Of a stretch of DNA of 64,000 nucleotides, positions 8,074 to 17,071 are shown in pieces. The stretch is taken from positions 1-64,000 of the forward strand of contig JANQPA010000063.1 in assembly GCA_028285545.1 (NCBI GenBank). Direction: 5' to 3'. Both the position numbers and the translations under genes were made by a program. Below the pieces are notes generated by a model. The model was not told the origin of the DNA and did not search any database. It was given only the letters and a program-made list of their open reading frames with translations. This DNA is from Saprospiraceae bacterium. GTDB lineage: Bacteria > Bacteroidota > Bacteroidia > Chitinophagales > Saprospiraceae. Positions within the stretch are counted from its first letter, which is position 1; the number at the start of each line of letters is the position of its first letter.

Positions 8074-10146
8074 TCATTGTATGGGAAACCAAATCATCAT
8101 AGATCCATTCCCACGGTTATTCCAGGCATAATAGGGTATGAGCTGTAGTTTTTGTTTGGCCACTTCTTCGCCTTTTTTTCTAAAAGCCGGAATTTTTATG
8201 CTGATAATGTTATTCAATTTACCGGTATCGATAATTCCTGTTGCAATTTGCTCCAGATCAGGATCATTATTCAAAAAGAAATCCTGGACTTTACTACCCT
8301 GGTCTACCTCTTCAGCACAGTATACCAGGGGCCCGCGAGTAACAGCCAAACGATTGATATTAGATTTTACTTCTTCAATACAGCGATTAAAACGTACTGG
8401 CATGGGCAAATATAATTGAACTACATCCCCAGCCTTCCATTCTCTATTGATAGTGGCAAATCCCTTTTCGAGGGTAATTTCTTGTGGCTTACCGTTTACC
8501 TTTATCTGCCAGGGTGCAGCATTGGTTTGGACATAATCATACAACTTCCCAGGTACAAATTGTTCTCCAATCCATGTTGGAATTCTTAATTTTAGACTAA
8601 ATGTTTGTTTTGATTCTGGGTGGATAGTCAGTTGGATATTTTCATCAAAAGGGTAATTGGAAATTTGCTTGATGGCCACCTTTCCTCCAGGCAAAGGTAT
8701 ATTGGTAGAATTACTGGCATATAGGCTAATATAAATTTCATCTTCAGTATGAGCATACATCATCCCGGAGACCTGGGGGATCAGCCGGGCGATATTGGAA
8801 GGACAACAAGCGGTATTAAACCAGGGTGAGCGGCCAGGGTGGCCGTGGTTAAAGGGAGTTTCTCCATCCGCTTCCAAAGGATTGACATAAAAGAATTTAT
8901 TACCTTCCAGATTAACACCAGCCAGGGCATTATTGAACAAAGCTACTTCTGCCACATCCATGTACCTTGCATCTTTATGCAATAAAAACATGCGGTAATT
9001 AAAAAACACATTTCCCACTGCGGCGCAAGTCTCATTATAGGCTTCTTTATTGGGAAGGACATATTCTGGCCCAAAACCTTCAATTCCGTGCATGGCCCCT
9101 AAACCTCCGGTGATGTGCATCTTGGTGTCGATGATATTATGCCAAATTTTATCCAGAGCAGCCCTATATTCATTTGTTCCGGCCTGAGCTCCAACGTCGG
9201 CCATGCCAGAGTAAAGGTAGGCTGCACGTACAGCGTGACCAACAGCTTTATCCTGGTCTGCTACTGGTTTATGCTGCTGGGAATAAGTAGCAGACAAATA
9301 ACCTTCTCCGTCAGGAATGTAGGTTTTGCCTCTAATGTCAAGAAATTTTTTGGCCATTTTTAAATACAACTTATTATTGGTTACTTGGTAGAGTTTAACG
9401 AGCGCCAATTCCAATTCCTCATGGCCAGGGGCCTGATTAACGGGTTTTCCCCCATTATAATTGGGATCACCCTCAAAGAAAACCCTATTAATATGTTTTG
9501 CATTTTTTTCGGCCACTTTTAGCCACTTTTCTTTACCAGTAGCCTGATAATAAGCAATAGCTGCTTCGTACATATGCCCCATGTTGTACAATTCGTGGCT
9601 GTGCAAGACAAAGGAATAGGGCTTGTCTCCCATGCCGCCACCACCCCAATGATCATGATCTTTAGATACACCGGTGGTATGGGCTACATATAGATAACCA
9701 TCATCCTTTTGAGCATTGCTGATCACCTCAATGATATCATCCAGTCTTTTTTCTAGGAGAGGATCAGGGTTTTCCATCAACAATAAGGCAGCTCCCTCCA
9801 TTACCTTATATAAATCGGAAGATATATAGCGATGAGGAAAAGGCAAATCAGTTGAATCTCCATTCAGGAATTTTCCGGCTTTTTTTAGATTCTCAACAGC
9901 TGGTAAAGTTTTGTCTAATGCAAAAGGCACCAAAACTTCTGCCTGTCTCTTCAAGCGTGCTTGCCAAAAATTATCTTCTAAATCTACTTTATTAAAAGGT
10001 ATGGGTTTCAGGGAATAAGCACTAGCAGGGACAGGAGATTTTTTTTCTGTCTGCTGGGAAGTACAGGCTGGTAGAAACAGAAGGAGGCTCCATATAAAGA
10101 TTATTTTTTTGGATAGGATGATACTTTGAATAAAATTAATAATCAT
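8074..10146 (-). CDS. GH127 (DUF1680) beta-L-arabinofuranosidase-like lipoprotein
   Basis: This enzyme family removes beta-L-arabinofuranosyl residues. The protein has a lipoprotein signal (FIWSLLLFLPAC, Cys near residue 28). It then shows the family opening VDLEDNFWQARLKRQ and an (alpha/alpha)6 barrel. In the Bifidobacterium enzyme HypBA1, Glu322 is acid/base, Glu338, Cys340, Cys417 and Cys418 bind zinc, and Cys417 is the nucleophile. Here HGIEGFG and YNETC place the two Glu exactly 16 residues apart (about 353 and 369), and CCPSN (about 447-448) supplies the cysteine pair, so the active site looks intact. Its end faces the end of the preceding plus-strand glycosidase gene only 10 bases away. 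Catabolism of plant or algal arabinosides is inferred. Confidence 0.9.
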   Translation of the reverse strand: MIINFIQSIILSKKIIFIWSLLLFLPACTSQQTEKKSPVPASAYSLKPIPFNKVDLEDNFWQARLKRQAEVLVPFALDKTLPAVENLKKAGKFLNGDSTDLPFPHRYISSDLYKVMEGAALLLMENPDPLLEKRLDDIIEVISNAQKDDGYLYVAHTTGVSKDHDHWGGGGMGDKPYSFVLHSHELYNMGHMYEAAIAYYQATGKEKWLKVAEKNAKHINRVFFEGDPNYNGGKPVNQAPGHEELELALVKLYQVTNNKLYLKMAKKFLDIRGKTYIPDGEGYLSATYSQQHKPVADQDKAVGHAVRAAYLYSGMADVGAQAGTNEYRAALDKIWHNIIDTKMHITGGLGAMHGIEGFGPEYVLPNKEAYNETCAAVGNVFFNYRMFLLHKDARYMDVAEVALFNNALAGVNLEGNKFFYVNPLEADGETPFNHGHPGRSPWFNTACCPSNIARLIPQVSGMMYAHTEDEIYISLYASNSTNIPLPGGKVAIKQISNYPFDENIQLTIHPESKQTFSLKLRIPTWIGEQFVPGKLYDYVQTNAAPWQIKVNGKPQEITLEKGFATINREWKAGDVVQLYLPMPVRFNRCIEEVKSNINRLAVTRGPLVYCAEEVDQGSKVQDFFLNNDPDLEQIATGIIDTGKLNNIISIKIPAFRKKGEEVAKQKLQLIPYYAWNNRGNGSMMIWFPIQ

Positions 10147-10171
10147 ATTGAAGACTATTTAGATATTAGAA

Positions 10172-11560
10172 TTACCTCAACCTCCTCCAAAATCCTTCAT
10201 GCAATTCTGGAATATTCATCAATATTCGCCAATGATTAGGATAATAATTATTTACTCGATTGCCTAGTCCCTTAACCCAACCCAGGCCGTGATTTTCAAA
10301 TTGTATCCTTTGCCAGCCTTTGGGGATGCTCTCATTAGGTAGCTTATCTTTTTTTAGAAAATGGAGTGCTTGCAGTTCGTCTAAGGTAACCCTTGGAACT
10401 TCCTTAGAACACGATAAACTAAAGGCCCATGCTGGATCAGGAACCAATTTTTGTTGCTTGAGGATTCCCAGTGGCGTTCCCAACTGAATTTTTGAAATAT
10501 TGCTTGCCAATGTCAATGTCCTTTCTTCCAAATGTTTGGGCAAGATAAAAATTTGCCCTGTTTTTTCATTTAAAAAAGCAGATATAGCTACTTCTGGATC
10601 AATCCAGGGAGACAAAGAGGCCAAGGTATTTTTAGACACTTTTTGCCAGAGGCCCATAGATTTAGGCTTTTTGGATTTGGGATTAGGAGTAAAAGCTCCC
10701 TCTTTCCGAAAGCAGGCCAGGTAAAATCCTTCTCCTTTCGTTTTATGTGGATAAAATTGATAACCAACTGATCTTTTAGTAATTCCCCAGTTATGAGGTA
10801 ATTCTAATTCCAATGCTTGAAAACCAAACTCTTTACTCAGCCAGATGGCATTCTCCTCATTTTCTTTTGAATTAAAAGTACAGGTACTATACAGCAAAAG
10901 CCCACCTGGTTTTAACAATTGTATTGTGTCAGCCAATATTTTCTTTTGTCGTGCAGTACAATGGTGAACATTGTCAGGAGACCACTCCTGTGCGGCCTTC
11001 GAATCTCTTCTAAATAGGCCCTCCCCAGAACATGGGGCATCTACTAAAATGACATCGAAAAAGGATCCTATTCTTGATAAACCTTGGGCATCATGATTGC
11101 TGCTAAATACATTGGAATAGCCCCATTTGGCAATGTTCTGTTTTAATATTTGATACCGATTATGGATTACTTCATTGGATAATAATATACTTCCTTTGGA
11201 TAAAATGGAGGCTAGTGCAACCGTTTTACCGCCTGGGGCAGCCGCTAAATCCAGTACATTTAAATCCTCATTTAGATCTACACACTGTCTTAGAACTTCT
11301 GCGACAAACATAGAGGAGGCTTCCTGAACGTAATAGGCACCTGCATGAAATAGGGGGTCAAGAGTAAAAACAGGACGAAAAGGAAGGTAATATCCATTCT
11401 TATTCCATGGAACATGTTCCAATTTCGGAATGGGAAAGACCTTTTTTGGATTGAGATGAATGCTGACGGGTGGGGGAGTAGTCAGAGACTGGAAAAAGGC
11501 CTCACTTTCAGAACCTAATTGTTGTGTGATTTGCTGTACAAACTGATCCGGTAAGTTCAT
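10172..11560 (-). CDS. rsmF: RsmF/NOL1-NOP2-Sun family rRNA (cytosine-C5)-methyltransferase
   Basis: This SAM-dependent enzyme makes 5-methylcytosine in 16S rRNA. The Rossmann motif I is DLAAAPGGKT (about residue 104), motif IV with the catalytic-type cysteine is DAPCSGEGLFRRD (about 175), and motif VI with the second cysteine is YSTCTFNSKENE (about 225). A C-terminal PUA-like region (RIQFENHGLGWVKG) follows, as in RsmF. Both family cysteines are present, so it should be active. The 462-residue length matches the family. A large inverted repeat lies just upstream of the start. Which rRNA position is modified is inferred from homology only. Confidence 0.88.
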   Translation of the reverse strand: MNLPDQFVQQITQQLGSESEAFFQSLTTPPPVSIHLNPKKVFPIPKLEHVPWNKNGYYLPFRPVFTLDPLFHAGAYYVQEASSMFVAEVLRQCVDLNEDLNVLDLAAAPGGKTVALASILSKGSILLSNEVIHNRYQILKQNIAKWGYSNVFSSNHDAQGLSRIGSFFDVILVDAPCSGEGLFRRDSKAAQEWSPDNVHHCTARQKKILADTIQLLKPGGLLLYSTCTFNSKENEENAIWLSKEFGFQALELELPHNWGITKRSVGYQFYPHKTKGEGFYLACFRKEGAFTPNPKSKKPKSMGLWQKVSKNTLASLSPWIDPEVAISAFLNEKTGQIFILPKHLEERTLTLASNISKIQLGTPLGILKQQKLVPDPAWAFSLSCSKEVPRVTLDELQALHFLKKDKLPNESIPKGWQRIQFENHGLGWVKGLGNRVNNYYPNHWRILMNIPELHEGFWRRLR

Positions 11561-11586
11561 AGGGTAAAGATAGGGAACTAATTTAT

Positions 11587-11630
11587 AGTTTAGAGTGATG
11601 CCGGTCTACCGACCGGTATCACTCTAAACT
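11587..11630. terminator. 20-bp inverted repeat, likely terminator for the DUF547 gene
   Basis: Arms 11587-11606 and 11611-11630 pair over 20 bp with one mismatch, closed by the tetraloop TACC. Outer blocks TAAAGATAG (11565-11573) and CTATCTTTA (from 11631) are also complementary, with a 13-base interruption on one side. It lies 12 bases after the stop of the minus-strand DUF547 gene and 27 bases before the start of the methyltransferase gene. The GC-rich inner part GGTC-TACC-GACC resembles two other small hairpins in the window. Confidence 0.7.
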
Positions 11631-11641
11631 CTATCTTTATT

Positions 11642-12364
11642 CTAATTATTCAAAGCCCAATCATACTCATGATAACTTACCTTGGCACTAGACTTTACTC
11701 CCACTTTGGCATATTTGGCAATATATTCCTGTATCTTACCAAAATCACCAGCATACCATTCGAATATTTTGGAGATTTTGATGTTGTCAGATTTTAAATT
11801 ATTAAAGCCAGCATTATTGATAAACTTTTTGGTCTGCTGTTCCAGTAAAGTCTCTAAATTTTGACCGGTGAAGGCTTTATTTAGCAATGGAGGACAAGAA
11901 CGAGCTGCACAATTTACAGCAAAATGAATTCTAGCATCCTTATATTTTGGACGGAGGATATCGTTTTCGATGTTATTTAAGGAATAAGTTTTGTCACCCA
12001 GCTTAATCCACTTTACATCCCAGGCTTTTCCTCCATGTAAATCCATGATACTTTTTACAGGATAATTATCTACGATCAATTTCACAGTGAAAGCATTATA
12101 GGCATTGATCCAATAAGCCATTTTGTGGGCTCTTGGCCAATTTGCCTGGACCGGGTATTTGGCTAACTCGGCTAAATAAGCTTCGAGCTGAGCCTTATCC
12201 TTTTTAAGACCAGCATAATTTACTTTTCCAGTAGCACTTACATGCTTTTGAAGTAATTGATTCCAGGGAGTATGATCAGGTCCTGCTTTATCAAGACCTG
12301 ACATATTAAGCAAAGGCAAAATCGCAATCAGTAATGCGAAAAATTTTAAGTTTTTCGTTTTCAT
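11642..12364 (-). CDS. DUF547 domain protein, exported
   Basis: The 240 residues begin with a signal peptide (KTKNLKFFALLIAILPLLNMSG). They continue into a DUF547 domain over almost the whole mature chain: WNQLLQKHV, VNYAGLKKD, HKMAYWINAYNAFTVKLIV, LNNIENDILRP, HFAVNCAARSCPPL and FEWYAGDFG. The cysteine pair in NCAARSCP and the strongly conserved AYWINAYNA make the family call firm. The biochemical role of DUF547 is not established, so none is assigned. It is monocistronic, with a strong hairpin after the stop. Confidence 0.9.
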   Translation of the reverse strand: MKTKNLKFFALLIAILPLLNMSGLDKAGPDHTPWNQLLQKHVSATGKVNYAGLKKDKAQLEAYLAELAKYPVQANWPRAHKMAYWINAYNAFTVKLIVDNYPVKSIMDLHGGKAWDVKWIKLGDKTYSLNNIENDILRPKYKDARIHFAVNCAARSCPPLLNKAFTGQNLETLLEQQTKKFINNAGFNNLKSDNIKISKIFEWYAGDFGKIQEYIAKYAKVGVKSSAKVSYHEYDWALNN

Positions 12365-12459
12365 TTATAGAGTCTTTTTATTGCTAAAACTCCTAACAGG
12401 GGCATTCTGTTGCGCGGTTTGGCCTAAGTTGTTGGGTTTCGGACATTTTTAACGGAACC

Positions 12460-12867
12460 CTAACGTAGTAAAGCAAAATTTCCAGTCATTACCTCAGTAA
12501 AAGTTTGAATAGAAGTGTCTATTGGTACAGATCTATACCTGATGTAATAAACATAAGCGGTGGAGGCGACTTCGGAATTTTTATATTTTCCATTCCAACC
12601 TCTTTTGGCATCCTTAGATTGAAATAATAGGGTTCCCCAACGATCAAAAATTCTCATTTCAAATTCCTGAAAGCCACAATTGCTGGAGGGAGCGAACAGG
12701 TCATTTACTCCATCTCCATTTGGCGAAAAGGCATTGGGTACATAAAGCTTACATTGATCGGCTGCAAGATTAGTTTTGGGATTATGAAACTCTGAAAATG
12801 TAGCAGAGCCCATAAGGAGGGTAAACAGCAGCATACCCACTGTTGATAGATAATTAGGTCCTCTCAT
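12460..12867 (-). CDS. Small exported protein made almost only of a T9SS type B (CHU_C / gliding motility-associated) C-terminal domain
   Basis: I choose ATG 12867 (MRGPNYLSTVGML). The TTG at 12882 that would extend the frame is part of a TATTTTTG promoter box. After an N-terminal hydrophobic signal (about residues 8-25) the rest is one sorting domain: LYVPNAFSPNGDGVNDLF, FEMRIFDRWGTLLFQS, GWNGKYKN and AYVYYIRYR. Such domains normally sit at the end of very large adhesins or enzymes and direct secretion through the type IX system. Here no cargo domain is present. It could be a remnant of a longer gene, or a small secreted protein in its own right. It shows the cell has type IX secretion. Confidence 0.85.
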   Translation of the reverse strand: MRGPNYLSTVGMLLFTLLMGSATFSEFHNPKTNLAADQCKLYVPNAFSPNGDGVNDLFAPSSNCGFQEFEMRIFDRWGTLLFQSKDAKRGWNGKYKNSEVASTAYVYYIRYRSVPIDTSIQTFTEVMTGNFALLR

Positions 12868-12879
12868 TCTCTTTTTTGC

Positions 12880-12887
12880 CAAAAATA
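12880..12887 (-). promoter_or_regulatory. Bacteroidota -7 box TATTTTTG before the CHU_C gene
   Basis: Read on the minus strand the box is TATTTTTG, a match to TAnnTTTG, ending 12 bases before ATG 12867. No clear TTTG -33 box is seen at the expected distance. The TTG inside the box is the false start of the longer reading. Confidence 0.45.
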
Positions 12888-12952
12888 TAAATTAATGACG
12901 TATATGAAAAAGTATTTTTTGTATTCCCCGCAGTCAATTACGATACGGTATG

Positions 12953-14443
12953 CTAAGAGAAGGAATGGCTGGCAAATTCTTTTTTTATGGCATGAATTAA
13001 AGCATCATTATTTTCATTTTCGGGCATGGGAAATACCAATTGTTGGTAATCAGAAAGATTGGCTTTTACCGCTATTTGATCTAAAGATTGAAGAAATAGA
13101 AATAGGTCTTCTAAAACCGGCAAATTTTCTCCTTTAGAAATAGCATCCAGAGCAGCAATACAATCTTTTTTAGTTTTCACCAAAAACACTCCTTTACAAA
13201 GCCCATAATAAGGATGGCCAAAAACTATGGCGTTTTTGCCTCTAAACAAAGCCTCCCAGCCGGCACTTCCTGTAGCAGTTACCACAGCTATGCAGTTGTT
13301 TATGAGGTCAAAAGTGTTAACAGATTTGGAGAGAAGTTTGACATTTCTGAGTTTGGCCAGGTCATCATAATAATCAACATCACGATATAAGGCTGATTGT
13401 CTGGGGTTTTCTTTTACTAAAATCAACACATCATCGGGTACAATGGCTGAGAGCATTTCTACAATAAGCTGTTGATCCATATAGGCACCTGCTCTTGGGC
13501 CTGTAGATACTTCAGGCTGTAAATGTAAAGCGACATAAAGGAATTTTTGATCCTTAGGAATGGTATTTCCAGATAAGGCCTTTAACCTGGCTTTCAGGTG
13601 TCTTTTTTTGATCTGGTTGACCAGGAATTTTTTTCCAAAATAATTGATCATATCGTAAAGACCTTTCCAGGAGAAGTAAGTATTGAGATTCTGTAAGTTC
13701 TTTTTTAGCTTAGCTTTCCTTCGCATATTCTTCATCTTCCGATACTTCCTTCTGGATTCTTTTTCAAATCCTTTTGACATATAAAAGGGAGTAAGGTCTT
13801 TACTATCGATTCCCATTTGCTTATTCCAGATAGCTTGCGCCGGAATGGAAAGAGAATCAATGGAAATGCTTAGCTCTTCAGTCTTGGGGTTTTCTTGATA
13901 AATTCTTTCTAGCTTTTCTTTTAAGCCAATAGGATGTTTATCCCAATCATTCCATAAAGCGGTAAGTCCGGTAGCAAAATTGTCAAGGAATAGGAAGGGC
14001 CTGTTATGAATTTTGCATAGTTCATAAATGGGATAATCAAAAGGACTGTGAGGTAAGATGTCAAATAAGACTAATTGGATGTCTTCCTGACTGAGTTTAT
14101 GATTCCAGTAGCGAAGGGTTCGAAGGTAGCGTTTGCGAAACATTTCATGGTTTAGATGAAAATGTCCAAGCCTGGAATTCATGGCCATGACGTGACTTTC
14201 TGTATTTTTTAATCGGTCAACCAGCTCTTCATCGATGGGTATGTATTTATTGAAATCGACATCTTTAAAAAAATTGAGATAGGCAACATCCACAATTTCA
14301 ACAACCTCCTTTAGGTCTTCTGGTATTTCGGTAAGGAAATGAGTAATCCAATAAATCTTTTCTAAGTCCAATTCCCTGCTGAGTCTGGGAATGAATTCTC
14401 GGAGAAAAAAATAATCAAAGCCTCGGATAATCGCTGTTCTCAT
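12953..14443 (-). CDS. Capsule-biosynthesis-type glycosyltransferase-like protein, candidate pseudaminyl transferase
   Basis: I start at ATG 14443 (MRTAIIRGFDYFFLREF). The longer reading begins inside pseI and crosses a CCCAATA repeat. The C-terminal half resembles KpsS/LipB-type capsule synthesis proteins: FLYVALHLQPEVST (about residue 310), GAYMDQQLIVEML, DVLILVKENPRQS, and a nucleotide-sugar-site-like ATGSAGWEALFRGKNAIVFG (about 405-425). Residues 1-200 form an N-terminal domain that I do not recognise. The middle is rich in Lys/Arg (RRKYRKMKNMRRK). It is the last gene of the pseudaminic acid operon, where a sugar transferase is expected and no other is present. Transfer of Pse from CMP-Pse is an inference from position and fold, not a seen motif. 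Confidence 0.65.
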   Translation of the reverse strand: MRTAIIRGFDYFFLREFIPRLSRELDLEKIYWITHFLTEIPEDLKEVVEIVDVAYLNFFKDVDFNKYIPIDEELVDRLKNTESHVMAMNSRLGHFHLNHEMFRKRYLRTLRYWNHKLSQEDIQLVLFDILPHSPFDYPIYELCKIHNRPFLFLDNFATGLTALWNDWDKHPIGLKEKLERIYQENPKTEELSISIDSLSIPAQAIWNKQMGIDSKDLTPFYMSKGFEKESRRKYRKMKNMRRKAKLKKNLQNLNTYFSWKGLYDMINYFGKKFLVNQIKKRHLKARLKALSGNTIPKDQKFLYVALHLQPEVSTGPRAGAYMDQQLIVEMLSAIVPDDVLILVKENPRQSALYRDVDYYDDLAKLRNVKLLSKSVNTFDLINNCIAVVTATGSAGWEALFRGKNAIVFGHPYYGLCKGVFLVKTKKDCIAALDAISKGENLPVLEDLFLFLQSLDQIAVKANLSDYQQLVFPMPENENNDALIHAIKKEFASHSFS

Positions 14444-14497
14444 GAAAAGGTTGTTGATTTCTGCTGCCAGTATTTCTAAAAAACCACAAATATAAAA

Positions 14498-14512
14498 CCC
14501 AATACCCCAATA
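14498..14512 (-). repeat. Short CCCAATA-type repeat between pseI and the transferase gene
   Basis: Two copies of (C)CCCAATA stand between the pseI stop at 14514 and the chosen start at 14443. On the coding strand they read TATTGGG, like the array at 4581. Their position supports the shorter transferase start. Confidence 0.7.
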
Positions 14513-14513
14513 A

Positions 14514-15560
14514 TTAAAGTAATTTATCAAATGAAAGAGGAGTGCCTGCTTTCAGGTCATATTTCGCGGCATGTCCAAGGACTAAATCCAGGTATTTAGG
14601 CTCAAGCCCATCACCTGGACGGATCACTTTTAAATTTTCCATGCTAAATGACTCACCTGCTTTAATATCTTTAGAAATATAGATGGATCGTTTGAAATTT
14701 TTACTTTTTTGTTCTTTTTGCTGGATATTAAATTGCGGCTGGCCAAGGGCTAGAAAGGCTCTTTCACTTTCAATAACCAGCGCTTTTAATTCTTGAGGCT
14801 CCAATGAAAAGGCGCTGTCTACTCCTCCATCCGCTCGGCTTAGGGTAAAATGTTTTTCAATCACTCTGGCACCCAGGGCAGTGGCTGCAACGGGAGCACC
14901 AATTCCCATAGTATGATCGGATAAGCCAATGATGCATTCCGGAAATATTTTTTGCAAAACTGGTATGGTTGATAAATTGGAATTTTCGGGAGTAGCCGGA
15001 TAAGTACTGGTGCATTTGAGTAAAATAAGTTCCTTGCATCCATTTTCCTTCAGCACTTGTACCGATTCGAATACATCCGCAATGGTACTAACTCCTGTTG
15101 ACATGATGACAGGCTTACCTGTCTGAGCTACTTTTTTCAATAAGGGATGATCTGTATTTTCAAAAGAGGCGATTTTATACAATTCTACTTCTAATTCTTC
15201 CAAAAAATCTACTGCTGTGGCATCAAATGGAGAGCTAAATGGAATCAAACCTCTTTTTCTGGCATGCTGGAAAAGCTGGGGGTGCCATTCCCAGGGGGTA
15301 TAGGCCAACTGATACAGGTCATGCAATTCTTTTCCTTTCCAGAGAGAGTCTTCATCTTTAATGGTATAGGCTCCTCTTAGGGTCATGGTATCAGCAGTAT
15401 AGGTTTGTAATTTTATGGCATCTGCCCCAGCTTCGGCAGCTGCATCGATGATTTTTAAGGCTCGTTCAATAGATTGATTATGATTCCCAGACATTTCGGC
15501 AATGATGAAAGGCCGATGGTTAGGAGCTATTATTTTATGATTAATTTTAATAGAATTCAT
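14514..15560 (-). CDS. pseI: Pseudaminic acid synthase
   Basis: This cytoplasmic enzyme condenses phosphoenolpyruvate with 2,4-diacetamido-2,4,6-trideoxy-L-altrose to give pseudaminic acid. The NeuB-type barrel opens with IIAEMSGNHNQSIERAL (about residues 19-35), where MSGNHN is the PseI form of the motif, and continues with AIKLQTYTADT, FSSPFD, YKIASFE, MSTGVST, LLKCTSTYPA, SDHT and ARVIEKHFTL. The C-terminal SAF/antifreeze-like domain (about 285-348) ends the protein (RSIYISKDIKAGE, RPGDGLEPK). The length of 348 is normal. It starts 5 bases after the pseGH stop, as part of a tightly packed operon. Confidence 0.95.
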   Translation of the reverse strand: MNSIKINHKIIAPNHRPFIIAEMSGNHNQSIERALKIIDAAAEAGADAIKLQTYTADTMTLRGAYTIKDEDSLWKGKELHDLYQLAYTPWEWHPQLFQHARKRGLIPFSSPFDATAVDFLEELEVELYKIASFENTDHPLLKKVAQTGKPVIMSTGVSTIADVFESVQVLKENGCKELILLKCTSTYPATPENSNLSTIPVLQKIFPECIIGLSDHTMGIGAPVAATALGARVIEKHFTLSRADGGVDSAFSLEPQELKALVIESERAFLALGQPQFNIQQKEQKSKNFKRSIYISKDIKAGESFSMENLKVIRPGDGLEPKYLDLVLGHAAKYDLKAGTPLSFDKLL

Positions 15561-15565
15561 ATTCT

Positions 15566-17071
15566 CTATTTGGGTATTTTATTAATAAAAACCAAACAAG
15601 GGGTACCTTGTATTAACTTCTCTTGGGAAATAATAAATTCTAACTTCTCGAATATTTTCCTGGAGGGGATATTGTCTTTTTTGACCACTCCAGAAAATGC
15701 ATTGATTTCCCCAATGGATTCTTTCATTATAGTTTGCATAGCTAATTTTAGCATTCTTTTCCCTAATCCCTTCCCCCTCATATTGACATCTAGGGAGTAA
15801 TTGATTATAGCGGTTGCATCTTCAATTTCAAATCTTACTTGTCCAACTGCCTCTTGACCCATATAAAATAGATAGAGAATGCTATTTTCATTTTGAAGCT
15901 TATTCCGAAACCAATTGCTATGATCCTCAATCGCAATAGAGGTCTGGTTGAGTGATTGTTGTCTTACACCTGTTTCGTTAGCCCAGTCAAAATAAAGTTG
16001 AAGATCTTTAATTTCAGCCCTGCGATAAGTAAGAGGAGACTGTTTCGGGACATCAATATTTTTAAATATTTCTAAAAAATTAGCCTTTGATTGCCCATAT
16101 AGTTGCCGATGCTGCCGATCCAAAACAGAAGAGAAATTCTGGGTTTTTATTTGATCAAAAACTTGTTGAAAGTCAGAAAAGGTATTAAAATCGCCAATTC
16201 CTGTTAGTAATCCTAATTGATTGAAGCCTTTATACACTTGCTTTTGATTGTCTACATAATATCCACTGATAATCATCATTTGGACACAGATGACTTCATA
16301 TAAAATACTACTTGCTGGCACTATTCCTAGTTGACATTGACTCATTACTTCCACCATTTCCTGTGCAGAGAGCTTCTGGTGAATGCTAACTTCCAAGACT
16401 TCCTGATCACTTAAAAACTCCACTATTTCAGCTTTATTATTATTTGCTCCTCCTAGCACAATGTGCACCTTTTGAACCCAATTCTGTTGGGCAAGAGCTT
16501 TAAGACACTTTAAGGTTATATTATTTGAATCAGCTCCTCCAAAGCAAATAAAAGCTGTATCGATTTGATTAAAAGATCTTGGGGTAGCAGCAGCTTTTAA
16601 AAAAGGAGGCCTTAGTAAGCTATAATCCATACCCAGGTAATAGGAGGTATACGCTTCACCGGAATAACTATCCGATGCAATTCCAGGTGCATGATTGATC
16701 AGTAAATCCGAAATAAAATGGTACTTATGAATGTCATCTATACAAACCATCCAGGCGGTATTCTTTTTTAGGATTTGTTGATATGCCGTATCAAAATGAT
16801 AACCATCCAGAATGATAATAGCCTGACTCCCAAGATATTGTTGAGAAAGTAATTCCGCCTCCTCAAGATCAGATTGAGGATGCGGTAATTCAATCATTTC
16901 ATTACAAACTTTCAATATTTCTTCAGATAAATAGCTGCTTGGAGTCCTTATTAAAAAGATACACTCAAATTCTTCTTTTAACATATGAGCCAGAGCCAAA
17001 GACCGGATCACATGACCAAGACCCATTTGGGAATTTCCATCTGCTCTGAAAAAGATTTTATTTTTGCTCAT
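15566..17071 (-). CDS. pseG-pseH: Fused PseG hydrolase and PseH-type GNAT acetyltransferase
   Basis: One 501-residue chain carries two steps. Residues 1-330 are PseG, the hydrolase that removes UDP from UDP-2,4-diacetamido-2,4,6-trideoxy-altrose: FFRADGNSQMGLGHVIRSLALA at the start, MVCIDDIHKY, YLGMDYSLLRPPF, and FICFGGADSNN in the UDP site. Residues 345-501 are a GNAT domain (LTYRRAEIKDLQLYFDWAN, acetyl-CoA loop NMRGKGLGKRML, KDNIPSRKIFEKLEF) fitting PseH, the 4-N-acetyltransferase. No separate pseH is present in the operon, which supports the assignment. It overlaps pseF by 14 bases. The order of domains is opposite to the order of reactions. Confidence 0.9.
   Translation of the reverse strand: MSKNKIFFRADGNSQMGLGHVIRSLALAHMLKEEFECIFLIRTPSSYLSEEILKVCNEMIELPHPQSDLEEAELLSQQYLGSQAIIILDGYHFDTAYQQILKKNTAWMVCIDDIHKYHFISDLLINHAPGIASDSYSGEAYTSYYLGMDYSLLRPPFLKAAATPRSFNQIDTAFICFGGADSNNITLKCLKALAQQNWVQKVHIVLGGANNNKAEIVEFLSDQEVLEVSIHQKLSAQEMVEVMSQCQLGIVPASSILYEVICVQMMIISGYYVDNQKQVYKGFNQLGLLTGIGDFNTFSDFQQVFDQIKTQNFSSVLDRQHRQLYGQSKANFLEIFKNIDVPKQSPLTYRRAEIKDLQLYFDWANETGVRQQSLNQTSIAIEDHSNWFRNKLQNENSILYLFYMGQEAVGQVRFEIEDATAIINYSLDVNMRGKGLGKRMLKLAMQTIMKESIGEINAFSGVVKKDNIPSRKIFEKLEFIISQEKLIQGTPCLVFINKIPK

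Noticed and set aside
14444-14530. Longer start of the capsule-type gene inside pseI
   Set aside because: The extension is encoded by a CCCAATA repeat and AT-rich spacer, and it does not look like protein.
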